A stretch of 64,000 bases of DNA from Flavonifractor hominis (GCF_040095835.1 NZ_JBBMFT010000004.1:186001-250000); one strand, 5' to 3'; positions 40,044 to 51,563 are shown, counted from the first letter of the stretch. Notes: generated by a model not told the origin, from the sequence alone. Numbers and translations: made by a program.

Positions 40044-40393
40044 GCCTGTCCCTCTTTCACACACAGCAACTCCAGCCGGCCAGCCAGGCGCAGCAAACTG
40101 CGCTCGATCTCCCGATAACGGCTGTGTCCGGCCCGTACCCGGGCCACCACCACCAGATCATACCCGGATGCAAACTGACCTTCGTGGAGACGGTAGGCCT
40201 CCCGAATCCGGCGGCGGGTGCGGTTGCGCACTACCGCCTTCCCCAGCTTGACCCCTACTGTGATGCCCAAGCGGTTATACCCCAGCCGGTTTTTCTGGCA
40301 GTACAGCGCCAGACAGGGATCTACGGCGTTTTTTCCCCTGCCATAAAGCCGGCGAAACAGGTGATTTTGTTTGAGTGCAATGGTTTGCTTCAC
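40040..40393 (-). CDS. rnpA: Ribonuclease P protein component
   Basis: 117 residues. Signature GYNRLGITVGVKLGKAVVRNRTRRRIREAYRLH, with the RNR-type basic motif that binds the 5' leader of precursor tRNA. It partners the RNase P RNA, which is not in this window. It lies between rpmH and yidD in the conserved order, and translation is coupled to yidD. Confidence 0.97.
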   Translation of the reverse strand: MKQTIALKQNHLFRRLYGRGKNAVDPCLALYCQKNRLGYNRLGITVGVKLGKAVVRNRTRRRIREAYRLHEGQFASGYDLVVVARVRAGHSRYREIERSLLRLAGRLELLCVKEGQA

Positions 40394-40495
40394 GTCGCGC
40401 GTTCCTCTCTGCGGGATAAAATCCTGCGTATGCTGCGCAGGGGCGGTGGGAAAACTCCCCCGCCCCTAAAAAGCCCTATTCCATTCGCGGACCCA

Positions 40496-40630
40496 TTAGT
40501 GGGTCAGACGGGCGCGGCCCTTCGCGCGGCGGCGCGCCAGGACCTTGCGGCCGTTGGCGGTACGCATACGCTTACGGAACCCGTGCTCCTTGGAGCGCTG
40601 ACGCTTCTTGGGCTGATAGGTACGGACCAT
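40496..40630 (-). CDS. rpmH: 50S ribosomal protein L34
   Basis: 44 residues: MVRTYQPKKRQRSKEHGFRK ... RMRTANGRKVLARRRAKGRARL, a standard bacterial L34. AGGAGG lies before the ATG at 40630. It heads the rpmH-rnpA-yidD-yidC-jag cluster on the strand divergent from dnaA. Confidence 0.98.
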   Translation of the reverse strand: MVRTYQPKKRQRSKEHGFRKRMRTANGRKVLARRRAKGRARLTH

Positions 40631-40748
40631 GTTGGTACACCTCCTGTACTGTAATCCGGCGGTCATGCCGCCCACCACAACAGCCTGATGGCTGCGGTCG
40701 TCAAAGTAAACTGCTTTACAGCGCGCATATCTGCACGATGCAGATGAT

Positions 40749-40778
40749 ATTATAGCCCATATCAAAATGCGCTGTCAA
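40749..40778 (-). promoter_or_regulatory. rpmH promoter
   Basis: Minus strand: TTGACA (40778-40773), an 18-bp spacer, TATAAT (40754-40749), leaving a leader of about 115 bases. Confidence 0.75.
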
Positions 40779-40956
40779 CTATAATTTTGCAATCTTTTTT
40801 GGGATTTCTCCCCCTTTCCGCAGGGCTACACCAGATATTGTGCTCTCTTTTTACCTTGTCCACTACCTTCTCCGGCTCCTTCCAAAGATGCCAGAAAAAA
40901 GCCTTTCTTTTTTTATATAGTATAGCGTTGCCTTGCCCTTGTTTTTCTGCTATAAT
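40779..40956 (+). promoter_or_regulatory. rpmH-dnaA intergenic region with dnaA promoter
   Basis: The 364 bases between rpmH and dnaA are T-rich. The dnaA promoter is TTGCCT (40928-40933), a 17-bp spacer and TATAAT (40951-40956). One weak DnaA-box-like TTGTCCACT lies at 40856-40864, far fewer than downstream of dnaA. No RNA gene is seen. Confidence 0.65.
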
Positions 40957-40994
40957 AAATTGCTATGATATTTTCCGAAAGAGGTGGTCTTTCC

Positions 40995-42311
40995 GTGAAT
41001 TTTCCGGCCGATATCTGGGCCAAAGTGCTCTCCCTGATGGAAGGGGACATGACCGCCACCACCATCAATACCTGGTTTGATGACGCCACTGCCGTAGCAC
41101 TGGATGAGGACCGGTTCGTGCTCCATACACCTTCCAATTTTAAAAAAGACATCATTGTCTCCCGCTATCTGCCTGTCATTAAAAAAGCACTGCATGAGCT
41201 GTTTTCCTCTGACTTTGAGGTCGTAGTGCTGGGAGAGGGAGAACTGGAGGGTTACGGTAAGAAAAAGACGGAGGATGTCTTCCTGCCGGGCACCGAGGAG
41301 TATACCTTTGACCGATTCGTGGTGGGCGCTTCCAATAAATTTGCCCATGCCGCCGCGCTCGCCGTGGCCGAGCGGCCGGCCCAGACCTACAACCCCCTGT
41401 TCATCTACGGTGAATCCGGACTGGGCAAGACCCATCTGCTCTACGCCATTGCCCACAAGATCCACCGTAACCATCCGGACTACCGCATTGTATACATCAA
41501 GGGCGACTCCTTCACCAATGAACTCATTCAGGCCATCCGGGAAGGGCGCAATCCGGAATTCCGGGAAAAGTACCGCTCCGCCGATGTATTCCTCATGGAC
41601 GACGTACAGTTCATTGCTGGGCGAGAGTCCACCCAGGAAGAGATGTTCCACACCTTCAACACTCTGTATGAAGCCGGCCGGCAGATCGTTTTCACCGCCG
41701 ACCGTCCGCCCAAGGAGATGCTGCGGCTGGACGACCGGCTGCGCACCCGTTTTGAATGGGGCCTGCCCGTAGACATTCAGCCCCCCGACTATGAGACCCG
41801 TGTGGCCATCATCAAAAACAAAGCCATTCGCCGGGGCATGAATCTGCCCGACCCGGTGCTGCAATACATTGCGGAAAACATCACCTCCAACGTGCGGCAG
41901 ATCGAAGGCACGGTCAACAAGATTCTGGCCTTCCAGGAGCTGATGGGGGAGAGCGTGGACGTGGACACCGTCACCCGGGCCGTACGGGACATGTTCAAGG
42001 ACAAGGCCGATTTTCTTCCCTCGCCCGATATCATCATCGATGAGGTCAGCAAATTCTACAACATCGACGCCGACGCGCTGCGCGGCCAAGGCCGTACCAA
42101 GGACACCGCCCTGGCCCGCCAGATCGCCATGTACCAGATCCGCCGCATGACCAATCTGTCCCTGAAGGAGATCGGCAAGGAATTCGACAACCGGGACCAC
42201 ACCACCGTAATGCACTCCATCGACCGGGTGGAGAAACTCACCAAACAAAGCCCCGAAATTGCTGAGGTTATCAAGGACATCAACGCCAACATCAACGCCC
42301 GTTACGAATAA
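40995..42311 (+). CDS. dnaA: Chromosomal replication initiator DnaA
   Basis: 438 residues from a GTG at 40995, preceded by AAAGAGGTGG; the ATG at 40965 lacks a ribosome-binding site. Domain I (IWAKVLSLMEGDMTATTINTWF), a short domain II, AAA+ domain III with Walker A GESGLGKTHL and Walker B VFLMDDVQFI, then domain IV with the DnaA-box recognition motif (ALARQIAMYQIRRMTNLSLKEIGKEFDNRDHTTVMHSI). It opens oriC, which lies immediately downstream. Confidence 0.98.
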   Translation: MNFPADIWAKVLSLMEGDMTATTINTWFDDATAVALDEDRFVLHTPSNFKKDIIVSRYLPVIKKALHELFSSDFEVVVLGEGELEGYGKKKTEDVFLPGTEEYTFDRFVVGASNKFAHAAALAVAERPAQTYNPLFIYGESGLGKTHLLYAIAHKIHRNHPDYRIVYIKGDSFTNELIQAIREGRNPEFREKYRSADVFLMDDVQFIAGRESTQEEMFHTFNTLYEAGRQIVFTADRPPKEMLRLDDRLRTRFEWGLPVDIQPPDYETRVAIIKNKAIRRGMNLPDPVLQYIAENITSNVRQIEGTVNKILAFQELMGESVDVDTVTRAVRDMFKDKADFLPSPDIIIDEVSKFYNIDADALRGQGRTKDTALARQIAMYQIRRMTNLSLKEIGKEFDNRDHTTVMHSIDRVEKLTKQSPEIAEVIKDINANINARYE

Positions 42312-42318
42312 CTGAAAG

Positions 42319-42510
42319 TTATCCACTTTTCCACCGAGTTTTGTGCAGTTGTGGACATTATTATGTGGATAACTTTGTGACCATTTCCTGCGGTGTGGAC
42401 AGCGCTCCTTTTTTCCCCAATGCCTGTGGAAACGCTTTCCGCTGCCGCTCTAGCAGTTGCGACACTTTTCCACATTATTTTCCCCTACGGCCTACTATTA
42501 CGAACTTTAT
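42319..42510. other. oriC: DnaA-box cluster and DnaA-trio-like unwinding element
   Basis: Between dnaA and dnaN lie DnaA boxes in both orientations: TTATCCACT (42319), TTGTGGACA (42349), a perfect inverted box TGTGGATAA (42364-42372), TGTGGACAG (42394), TGTGGAAAC (42425) and TTTTCCACA (42466-42474). After the last box come CCCCTACGGC and CTACTATTA (42492-42500), like the GC cluster and DnaA-trio of Bacillus subtilis, then ACTTTATACC. Confidence 0.85.
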
Positions 42511-42565
42511 ACCCTCCTCTCCTCAGTATCTTCTGCCAATCCTAGAAAACGGAGGTCACCGATCC

Positions 42566-43678
42566 ATGAAATTTTCCTGCGAAAAAGCGCTGCTACAGGC
42601 CGCCATTTCCACCACTTCCAGAGCTGTGTCTCCAAAGAGCTCCATCCCCGCTCTGGAAGGAATTTTACTGGAAGCCGGCAACGACCTGCGCTTAACCGGT
42701 TACAACCTGGAAACCGGCATCCGCACCATTGTTCCCGCTGATATCCAGGAAAAGGGAACTTTAGTGCTGGGTGCCCGGCTTTTCGGCGAAATCATCCGCA
42801 AACTGCCCGACGACATTGTCACGTTCAAAGCGGAACAATATATGGTAAACATCAAGTGCGGTATGAGTGAATTCAACATTCTGGGCACCGACCCGGAGGA
42901 ATTTCCAGAATTACCCACTGTTGAATACCAAAACTCTCTCCATCTGCCCCAATCGGCTCTGAAAGCCATGATCGGCCAGACCCTGTTTGCCGTCAGCGAC
43001 AACGAAAGCCGCCCCATCCACACCGGCTCCCTGTTTGAGGTGGACAACGAAGGTCTGACCATCGTCTCGGTGGACGGCTACCGTCTGGCTCTGCGGCATG
43101 AAGCCATCGACAAAAAGGAAGGGGCGGAGAGCTTCTCCTTCGTGGTCCCCGGCGCAGCCCTGTCCGAGGTGGAAAAAATTTGCGCCGACAGCGACGAGCC
43201 GGCCTCCATCACCCAGGGCGCCCGTCATGTGATGTTCAAAATGGGGGATACCATGCTGGTCTCCCGCCGGCTGGAAGGTGAATTTTTGGCCTACCGGCAG
43301 GCCATTCCCCGCAACAACACCATCCACGTCGAGGGAGAAACCCGGGCTCTTCTGGCCTCCATCGACCGGGTCAGCCTCATCATCAGCGACAAACTAAAAA
43401 GCCCTCTTCGGTGCGTATTTGACCAAAATCTGCTGAAAATCTCCACTAAAACCGCCATTGGTGACGCCTATGACGAGTGCCCCATCCAGGGCGACGGAGG
43501 TGGGCTGGAAATCGGCTTTAACAACCGCTATCTGATGGACGCCCTCAAGGCCGCTCCGGCCGACAAGGTCCGTCTGGAGCTGACGACCGGAGTATCCCCC
43601 TGCGTCATTTTGCCCACAGAGGGTGTGGAAAACTTCCTCTACATGGTGCTGCCTGTACGGCTGAAGGCGGGGGAATAA
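42566..43678 (+). CDS. dnaN: DNA polymerase III beta sliding clamp
   Basis: 370 residues from the ATG at 42566 (ACGGAGGT upstream). Three-fold clamp architecture: MKFSCEKALLQAAISTTSRAVSPKSSIPALEGILLEA at the N-terminus, a middle GQTLFAVSDNESRPIHTGSLFEV and the C-terminal LPVRLKAG in the usual MPVR(L) end. It tethers polymerase III to DNA. The next gene starts one base after its stop. Confidence 0.97.
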   Translation: MKFSCEKALLQAAISTTSRAVSPKSSIPALEGILLEAGNDLRLTGYNLETGIRTIVPADIQEKGTLVLGARLFGEIIRKLPDDIVTFKAEQYMVNIKCGMSEFNILGTDPEEFPELPTVEYQNSLHLPQSALKAMIGQTLFAVSDNESRPIHTGSLFEVDNEGLTIVSVDGYRLALRHEAIDKKEGAESFSFVVPGAALSEVEKICADSDEPASITQGARHVMFKMGDTMLVSRRLEGEFLAYRQAIPRNNTIHVEGETRALLASIDRVSLIISDKLKSPLRCVFDQNLLKISTKTAIGDAYDECPIQGDGGGLEIGFNNRYLMDALKAAPADKVRLELTTGVSPCVILPTEGVENFLYMVLPVRLKAGE

Positions 43679-43679
43679 G

Positions 43680-44108
43680 GTGGAAATTAAACCGTATCTG
43701 CGCCGTGCGCAATTTTACGAAACCGACGGAATGGGCATCATTTACCATGGAAACTACATCCACTGGATGGAGGAGGCCCGCACCGACTTCATGGACCAAA
43801 TCGGCTGGGGATATTACCGGGCCGTGGACGCGGGTATTGACTTTGCAGTGACCGACGTGTCCTGCCGTTACCGCTCCATGGTTCGCTTTGGGGATACTGT
43901 GGCCATTTCCATTCGTATCACCAAACTTTCGCCGGCCAAGCTGGAACTGAGCTACCGTATGACCGACGCAAAGACCGGCGAATTGCGCACAGAAGGGACT
44001 TCAGGCCACTTTTTCTACGACCGGGCCAAAGCCCGGCCGGTGGCGCTGAAAAAGGCCCTGCCGGAAGTCTACCATTTGTTTGAGTCCCTGCTGGAAGAGA
44101 AGGAGTAA
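43680..44108 (+). CDS. Acyl-CoA thioesterase, YbgC/4HBT hotdog family
   Basis: 142 residues from a GTG at 43680, with GGGGGA upstream inside the end of dnaN. The motif YETDGMGIIYHGNYIHWMEEARTDFMDQIGW contains the catalytic Asp and the Y-H-x-N-Y pattern of 4-hydroxybenzoyl-CoA-type thioesterases. Substrate unknown. Its insertion between dnaN and the S4 gene departs from the Bacillus order, where yaaA follows dnaN directly. Confidence 0.9.
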   Translation: MEIKPYLRRAQFYETDGMGIIYHGNYIHWMEEARTDFMDQIGWGYYRAVDAGIDFAVTDVSCRYRSMVRFGDTVAISIRITKLSPAKLELSYRMTDAKTGELRTEGTSGHFFYDRAKARPVALKKALPEVYHLFESLLEEKE

Positions 44109-44110
44109 CT

Positions 44111-44323
44111 ATGCAGAGCAGTCAAGTTAAGATCACGACAGAATATATCAAGTTGGAGGCCCTGCTGAAATTTGAAGGGCTGGTAGAGACCGGCGGTGAG
44201 GCCAAGGAGCGCATTCAGGCGGGCGAGGTATCGGTCAACGGCACGGTGTGTACCATGCGGGGCAAGAAGATCCGCCCTGGAGATTCCGTTACTCTGGATG
44301 GATTGCGGCTGGATGTCGTATGA
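44111..44323 (+). CDS. yaaA: S4-domain RNA-binding protein YaaA
   Basis: 70 residues: ITTEYIKLEALLKFEGLVETGGEAKERIQAGEVSVNGTVCTMRGKKIRPGD is a free-standing S4 domain. The position between dnaN and recF is the conserved yaaA site; the protein binds 23S rRNA during 50S assembly in relatives. Its stop overlaps the recF start (ATGA). Confidence 0.92.
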   Translation: MQSSQVKITTEYIKLEALLKFEGLVETGGEAKERIQAGEVSVNGTVCTMRGKKIRPGDSVTLDGLRLDVV

Positions 44324-45432
44324 TTGTCCAACGGGTGGAACTGGACCAGTTCCGTAACTATGCCCGCTTTGAGGGAGAGTTTGACCCAGGGATCAATGTG
44401 ATCTACGGAGAAAATGCCCAGGGGAAGACCAATCTGCTGGAGGCGGTGGCCTATCTGTCCACCGCCTCTTCCCACCGGGCACGGTACGACCGGGAACTCA
44501 TCGGCTTTGACGCCGACCATGCCCGCATCCGGGCCGGCGTATTTTCAAGAGACCGGGACTTTCAGCTGGAAGTCCGGCTGGGCCGTGGGGTGCGGCGGCA
44601 GCTGTATGCCAACGGGGTACGGCTCAAGTCCGCTGCCGAGCTGTCAGGGATCCTCAATACCGTACTTTTCTGCCCGGAAGACCTGCATCTTATCCGGGAG
44701 GGAGCGGCGGTGCGCCGCCGGTTTCTGGACGAGTGCATCTGTCAGCTGCGGCCCCGGTATGCCGAGGCCCTGGCTGAGTACCGCCGCGTGTATGAACACA
44801 AGACCCGCATCCTTCGGGATTGGGAGGAGCATCCGTCGCTGCTGGACACCCTGGAGGAATTCAATCTGCGTATGGCGCAGACGGGGGCCGTGCTCATCCA
44901 TTACCGGGCCTATTTTATCAAGCGCCTGTCCGAGACGGCGCCCCTCATTCACCAGGATTTTTCCGGCGGACGGGAAGAACTGGAGCTGGGGTATGAGACC
45001 GTGCGTACTGTTACCGATCCCCTGGCTTCCGTCCGGACCATTTTGGAGCAGCTGCTGGAACACCAGCGGACCCACCGAAAGGCGGAGCTGGAGGCCAGAC
45101 AATGCCTGTCCGGTCCCCACAAAGACGATCTTACCGTACAGCTCAACGGTATGAACGCCAAAAGCTTTGCTTCTCAAGGCCAAACACGGACGGCCGCCCT
45201 GTCTCTCAAACTGGCCTCCCGGGAGTTGTTTCAGCGGGACACGGGGGAGTGGCCGGTGCTGCTGCTGGACGATGTGCTCAGCGAGCTGGACCAGCGCCGG
45301 CAGGAATTCGTGCTCCAGCGCATCAACGGAGGACAGGTATTTATCACCTGCTGTGAGGAAACGGGGCTGGATACACTGCAGCGGGGCCGGACCTTCCATA
45401 TCCACGGCGGTGCGCTGGTTCCGGAGGAGTAA
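44320..45432 (+). CDS. recF: DNA replication and repair protein RecF
   Basis: 370 residues. SMC-like ATPase: Walker A YGENAQGKTNLLEAVAYLS near residue 35, a central helical domain, signature SQGQTRTAALSLKLA and Walker B VLLLDDVLSELDQRRQ. It loads RecA at single-strand gaps with RecO and RecR. It is translationally coupled to yaaA in the conserved dnaA-gyrA block. Confidence 0.96.
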   Translation: MIVQRVELDQFRNYARFEGEFDPGINVIYGENAQGKTNLLEAVAYLSTASSHRARYDRELIGFDADHARIRAGVFSRDRDFQLEVRLGRGVRRQLYANGVRLKSAAELSGILNTVLFCPEDLHLIREGAAVRRRFLDECICQLRPRYAEALAEYRRVYEHKTRILRDWEEHPSLLDTLEEFNLRMAQTGAVLIHYRAYFIKRLSETAPLIHQDFSGGREELELGYETVRTVTDPLASVRTILEQLLEHQRTHRKAELEARQCLSGPHKDDLTVQLNGMNAKSFASQGQTRTAALSLKLASRELFQRDTGEWPVLLLDDVLSELDQRRQEFVLQRINGGQVFITCCEETGLDTLQRGRTFHIHGGALVPEE

Positions 45433-45437
45433 AAAAC

Positions 45438-45743
45438 ATGCCCATTATTCTAGGAATTTTTTGTGTGCTGCCCCTGCTTCTTGGGGTGGTGGCGGAATAC
45501 AGCGTATGTCGCTGGCCGAAACACCGGCTGTGGCGCTTGCTGCCACCGGTATTGGCAGTTCTGCTGGCCGCCTTGGTTACCATGCTGCGGCTGCAGGTGT
45601 GGGAAGCGGAGCACTCCCCGGTAACCCAGCTGCTGTTTGTACCCGGCCTTCCGACGGTGTGCCTGCTGGTTGGGATGCTGCTGGGCTGGCGGCTGTGGAA
45701 GTACCTGTGGAGCCCCAAAGTGGTGCGCGACAGGAGGGACTGA
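45438..45743 (+). CDS. Small integral membrane protein between recF and remB
   Basis: 101 residues, five bases after recF. Three membrane segments (about 3-20, 32-50 and 66-88) and a basic C-terminus (KVVRDRRD). I do not recognise the family. Most Bacillota lack a gene here; it could be a lineage-specific addition co-transcribed with recF and remB. The terminal region contains the remB ribosome-binding site. Confidence 0.65.
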   Translation: MPIILGIFCVLPLLLGVVAEYSVCRWPKHRLWRLLPPVLAVLLAALVTMLRLQVWEAEHSPVTQLLFVPGLPTVCLLVGMLLGWRLWKYLWSPKVVRDRRD

Positions 45744-45747
45744 TCAC

Positions 45748-46011
45748 ATGTATCTGCATTTGGGACAGGGAGTTGTAGTACCCTACCGGGATGTGCTGGG
45801 GATATTTGACCTGGACAATACCAGCTCCTCCCGCCTGACCCGCGCCTTTCTGGAGCGGGCGGAGCGGGCCGGGCAGGTGGTCAATGTATGGGAAGATCTG
45901 CCCAAATCCTTTGTTCTGTGCCGCCACGGGGCGGAGGCGCCCGTGGTCTATCTGTCCCAGTTGTCTACGTCCACCCTGCTGCGGCGGGCGGAAAACAATA
46001 GCTTTGAATAA
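45748..46011 (+). CDS. remB: RemB-like protein (DUF370, YaaB family)
   Basis: 87 residues from the ATG at 45748 (CAGGAGGG upstream). MYLHLGQGVVVPYRDVLGIFDLDNTSSSRLTRAFLERAERAG is the DUF370 signature with the IFDLDN motif. RemA and its paralogue RemB belong to this family of matrix-gene regulators; the position between recF and gyrB matches yaaB in Bacillus. Confidence 0.92.
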   Translation: MYLHLGQGVVVPYRDVLGIFDLDNTSSSRLTRAFLERAERAGQVVNVWEDLPKSFVLCRHGAEAPVVYLSQLSTSTLLRRAENNSFE

Positions 46012-46126
46012 GGGATCAAGAGTGGAAAGAACCATTCCAAGCGAACGCTGCGTGCGGCGCGTGGGCACGGGAGGCCCCGTTCCCAGGCGCCACACCCAGC
46101 GCCGATGAGAATAAGCGGAGGTTGTT

Positions 46127-48079
46127 ATGTCTGAGTTGCACGAAGAAAAAGAACTGAGCACCACCCAGGTGGACCATGAATACGGCGGGTCCGAGATCCA
46201 GGTGCTGGAGGGTCTGGAGGCCGTCCGTAAGCGCCCGGGCATGTACATCGGCTCCACGTCGGAGAGCGGCCTGCACCACCTGGTGTACGAAATTGTGGAT
46301 AACTCCATCGATGAGGCCCTGGCGGGCTACTGTGACGAGATCACGGTACAGATCGGCGAGGGAGATATCATTACTGTCATCGACAACGGCCGCGGCATCC
46401 CCGTGGATATCCAGCCCCAGACCGGCCTGCCCGCGCTGGAAGTCGTGTTTACCATTCTGCACGCCGGCGGCAAGTTTGGCGGCGGCGGCTACAAGGTGTC
46501 CGGCGGACTCCACGGCGTGGGCGCCAGCGTGGTCAACGCCCTCAGCGAGTGGCTGGAGGTCCGGGTTCATAAGGACGGCAAAATCTATGAGATGAAATTT
46601 TCCCGGGGCAAGGTGACCCAGAGCATGCAGGTGGTGGGGGATACCGACCGCCACGGTACCGAGGTTACCTTTAAGCCGGATCCGGAGATGTTTGAGGTCA
46701 CCGAATATAACTACGATACCCTTCATACCCGCATGCGGGAGGAGGCCTTCCTCAATGCCGGACTGCGCATCCACACCATCGATGCCCGGCCTGGAAAAGA
46801 ACAGCGGGACACCATGCACTATGCCGGCGGTATCCGGGAATTTGTATCCTATATCAACCGCTCCAAGGATCTGATCCACACGGATGTGGTGTATATGTCC
46901 GGTATGAAGGATGACGCCATGGCGGAGGTGGCCTTCCAGTACAACGACGGCTACAATGAGACCATTGTCTCCTTTGCCAACAACGTGCACACCCCTGAGG
47001 GCGGTATGCACGAGGAGGGCTTTAAGCGTGCGCTGACCACGGTGCTCAACAGTTACGGCAAGAAGATGAAGCTGCTGAAAGACGATGAAAAGGTGTCGGG
47101 TGAGGATTGCCGGGAGGGCATCGCCTGCGTCATTTCCGTCAAGCTGACCGAGGCCCAGTTTGAAGGTCAGACCAAGGCAAAGCTGGGCAACAGCGAGATC
47201 CGCACCCTGGTAAACAACATTGTCTCCGATAAGCTCTCTGAGTATCTGGAGGAAAACCCCGCAGTAGGCAAGGCTATTCTGGAAAAGGCCCTGATGGCCA
47301 ACCGGGCCCGGGAGGCTGCCCGCAAGGCCCGGGAGTCCATCCGCCGCAAGACCGCCCTGGGCGGCGCCGCCATGCCGGATAAGCTGCGGGACTGCAACGA
47401 GGTCAACCCCGAGCTCACTGAGCTCTACATCGTCGAGGGTGACTCCGCCGGCGGCTCGGCCACCCAGGGCCGGGATTCCCGCTTCCAGGCCATTCTCCCC
47501 CTGTGGGGCAAGATGCTCAACGTGGAGAAGGCCCGGGCCGACAAGGTGTATGGCAACGACAAGCTCCAGCCCGTCATTGCCGCGCTGGGGGCGGGCATTG
47601 GGGACGACTTTGATCTGTCCAAGCTGCGTTACCACAAGGTGGTCATCATGGCCGATGCCGATGTGGACGGTGCCCACATCCGTACTCTGCTGCTGACCTT
47701 CTTCTTCCGCTTTATGCGGCCTCTCATTGAGCACGGCTACGTCTACTCCGCCGTGCCCCCCCTCTACAAGCTGACCCGCGGCAAGACCACCCGGGTGGCC
47801 TTCTCCGATGAGGAGCGGGATGCCGTCTCTGCCGAGATGCGTGGGGACAATCCCAACGCCAAGATCGATATTTCCCGCTTTAAGGGCCTGGGCGAGATGA
47901 ACCCCCACGAGCTGTGGGAGACCACCATGGACCCGGAGAAGCGTACTCTGCGCCGCATTGAGCTGGACGACGCCGTGGCGGCTGACGCCACCTTTACCGT
48001 GCTTATGGGAGAAAAGGTGGAGCCCCGCAAAGAATTTATCGAGAAAAACGCCAAGTATGCGGTGAATCTGGACTACTAA
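46127..48079 (+). CDS. gyrB: DNA gyrase subunit B
   Basis: 650 residues. GHKL ATPase motifs EIVDNSIDEALAG, VIDNGRGIPVDIQ and GGKFGGGGYKVSGGLHGVGASVVNALS; TOPRIM domain with EGDSAGGSATQGRD and MADADVDGAHIRTLLL; conserved QTKAKLGN. The C-terminal end FKGLGEMNPHELWETTMDPEKRTL is standard. With GyrA it introduces negative supercoils. GGAGG precedes the ATG. The 115 bases upstream hold a GC-rich stretch without a clear promoter. Confidence 0.98.
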   Translation: MSELHEEKELSTTQVDHEYGGSEIQVLEGLEAVRKRPGMYIGSTSESGLHHLVYEIVDNSIDEALAGYCDEITVQIGEGDIITVIDNGRGIPVDIQPQTGLPALEVVFTILHAGGKFGGGGYKVSGGLHGVGASVVNALSEWLEVRVHKDGKIYEMKFSRGKVTQSMQVVGDTDRHGTEVTFKPDPEMFEVTEYNYDTLHTRMREEAFLNAGLRIHTIDARPGKEQRDTMHYAGGIREFVSYINRSKDLIHTDVVYMSGMKDDAMAEVAFQYNDGYNETIVSFANNVHTPEGGMHEEGFKRALTTVLNSYGKKMKLLKDDEKVSGEDCREGIACVISVKLTEAQFEGQTKAKLGNSEIRTLVNNIVSDKLSEYLEENPAVGKAILEKALMANRAREAARKARESIRRKTALGGAAMPDKLRDCNEVNPELTELYIVEGDSAGGSATQGRDSRFQAILPLWGKMLNVEKARADKVYGNDKLQPVIAALGAGIGDDFDLSKLRYHKVVIMADADVDGAHIRTLLLTFFFRFMRPLIEHGYVYSAVPPLYKLTRGKTTRVAFSDEERDAVSAEMRGDNPNAKIDISRFKGLGEMNPHELWETTMDPEKRTLRRIELDDAVAADATFTVLMGEKVEPRKEFIEKNAKYAVNLDY

Positions 48080-48142
48080 TGGGAACAAGCAGAGTGATCC
48101 CTGTTTTTGATACAGCTCCCACTGAAGGAGGCAATATTACCA

Positions 48143-50668
<2,526 letters not shown>

Positions 50669-50671
50669 GCC

Positions 50672-51025
50672 ATGCGCCGGAAACGGGTGACCTACCGTCC
50701 CAGCAAGAGCCAGGCCGTCTTTGGCGGCGTGGTGGGGTGTATCTTTGTGGGGATCGGCCTGTTTGTGGCCATCCCCATGGCCGGTCTGTTCGGCATTTTC
50801 TGGACCCTTGTGGCTGTTGGTATCACCGCTATGAACTTTTATCAGGCCTTTGGCAAAGGATATGTGGGTCCGGAGATCCACATTGAGGATGAGGCCGCGG
50901 AGCAGTCAGGCGCCCCGTCGGATCCCCAGCAGCGTCTGCGCCAGCTCCAGACCCTGTATGATCAGCGGCTGATTACCCAAGAGGAGTACGACCAGAAGCG
51001 GCAGGAAATTCTCAAGGAGCTTTGA
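50672..51025 (+). CDS. Membrane protein with C-terminal SHOCT domain
   Basis: 117 residues, starting 3 bases after gyrA. A basic N-terminus, two membrane segments (about 15-35 and 38-55, VVGCIFVGIGLFVAIPMAGLFGIFWTLVAVGI), a short acidic linker, then the SHOCT motif RLRQLQTLYDQRLITQEEYDQKRQEILKEL. SHOCT is a short helical pair common at the ends of membrane proteins; its role here is unknown. Likely read on the gyrase transcript. Confidence 0.85.
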   Translation: MRRKRVTYRPSKSQAVFGGVVGCIFVGIGLFVAIPMAGLFGIFWTLVAVGITAMNFYQAFGKGYVGPEIHIEDEAAEQSGAPSDPQQRLRQLQTLYDQRLITQEEYDQKRQEILKEL

Positions 51026-51069
51026 GTTTTCCACAGATCCGGCATATCATGTGGAAAAAAGGAGAACCC

Positions 51070-51507
51070 ATGAAAACAGTGACCATCTATACCGACGGAG
51101 CCTGTTCCGGCAATCCCGGCCCGGGGGGATGGGGGGCTATTTTGCAGTACGGGGAATTTAAAAAGGAACTCTCCGGCGGCGAGGCCCATACCACCAACAA
51201 CCGCATGGAGCTTACGGGAGTTATTACCGCGCTGGAGGCGTTGAAGGAGCCCTGCGTGGTGGAGCTCTATTCCGACTCCAAATACGTCATTGACGCGCTG
51301 CAGAAGGGTTGGGCCAAAAGCTGGAAGGCCAGAGGCTGGGTAAAGGGCGACAAAAAACCGGCTCTCAATCCCGATCTGTGGGACCGTCTGCTGGGGCTGT
51401 GTGAACGCCACACCGTCCACCTTCACTGGGTCAAGGGCCATGCGGACAACCCGTTTAACAATCGCTGCGATGAGCTGGCAGTGGCGGAGAGCCGCAAGTA
51501 CCGATAA
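51070..51507 (+). CDS. rnhA: Ribonuclease HI
   Basis: 145 residues from the ATG at 51070 (AAAGGAGA upstream). Catalytic acidic residues appear in VTIYTDGACSGNPGPGGWGAIL (Asp8), NNRMELTGVITAL (Glu47), YSDSKYVIDAL (Asp69) and the C-terminal GHADNPFNNRCDELA (His and Asp). It degrades RNA in RNA-DNA hybrids. Full-length bacterial type 1 enzyme with the basic protrusion (GWAKSWKARGWVKGDKKP). Confidence 0.97.
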   Translation: MKTVTIYTDGACSGNPGPGGWGAILQYGEFKKELSGGEAHTTNNRMELTGVITALEALKEPCVVELYSDSKYVIDALQKGWAKSWKARGWVKGDKKPALNPDLWDRLLGLCERHTVHLHWVKGHADNPFNNRCDELAVAESRKYR

Positions 51508-51517
51508 GTGAAACAAA

Positions 51518-51558
51518 GATCCCCCGGAACAGACTTCTGTTCCGGGGGATCTCTTCTT
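51518..51558. terminator. Bidirectional intrinsic terminator after rnhA
   Basis: Perfect 17-bp stem AGATCCCCCGGAACAGA / TCTGTTCCGGGGGATCT with a 2-base centre, between convergent genes. Confidence 0.9.
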
Positions 51559-51563
51559 TGTAA

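Noticed and set aside
46012..46126. GC-rich stretch before gyrB as a small RNA
   Set aside because: Repeated GC-rich words but no clear promoter, terminator or stable single hairpin; it may only be a leader.
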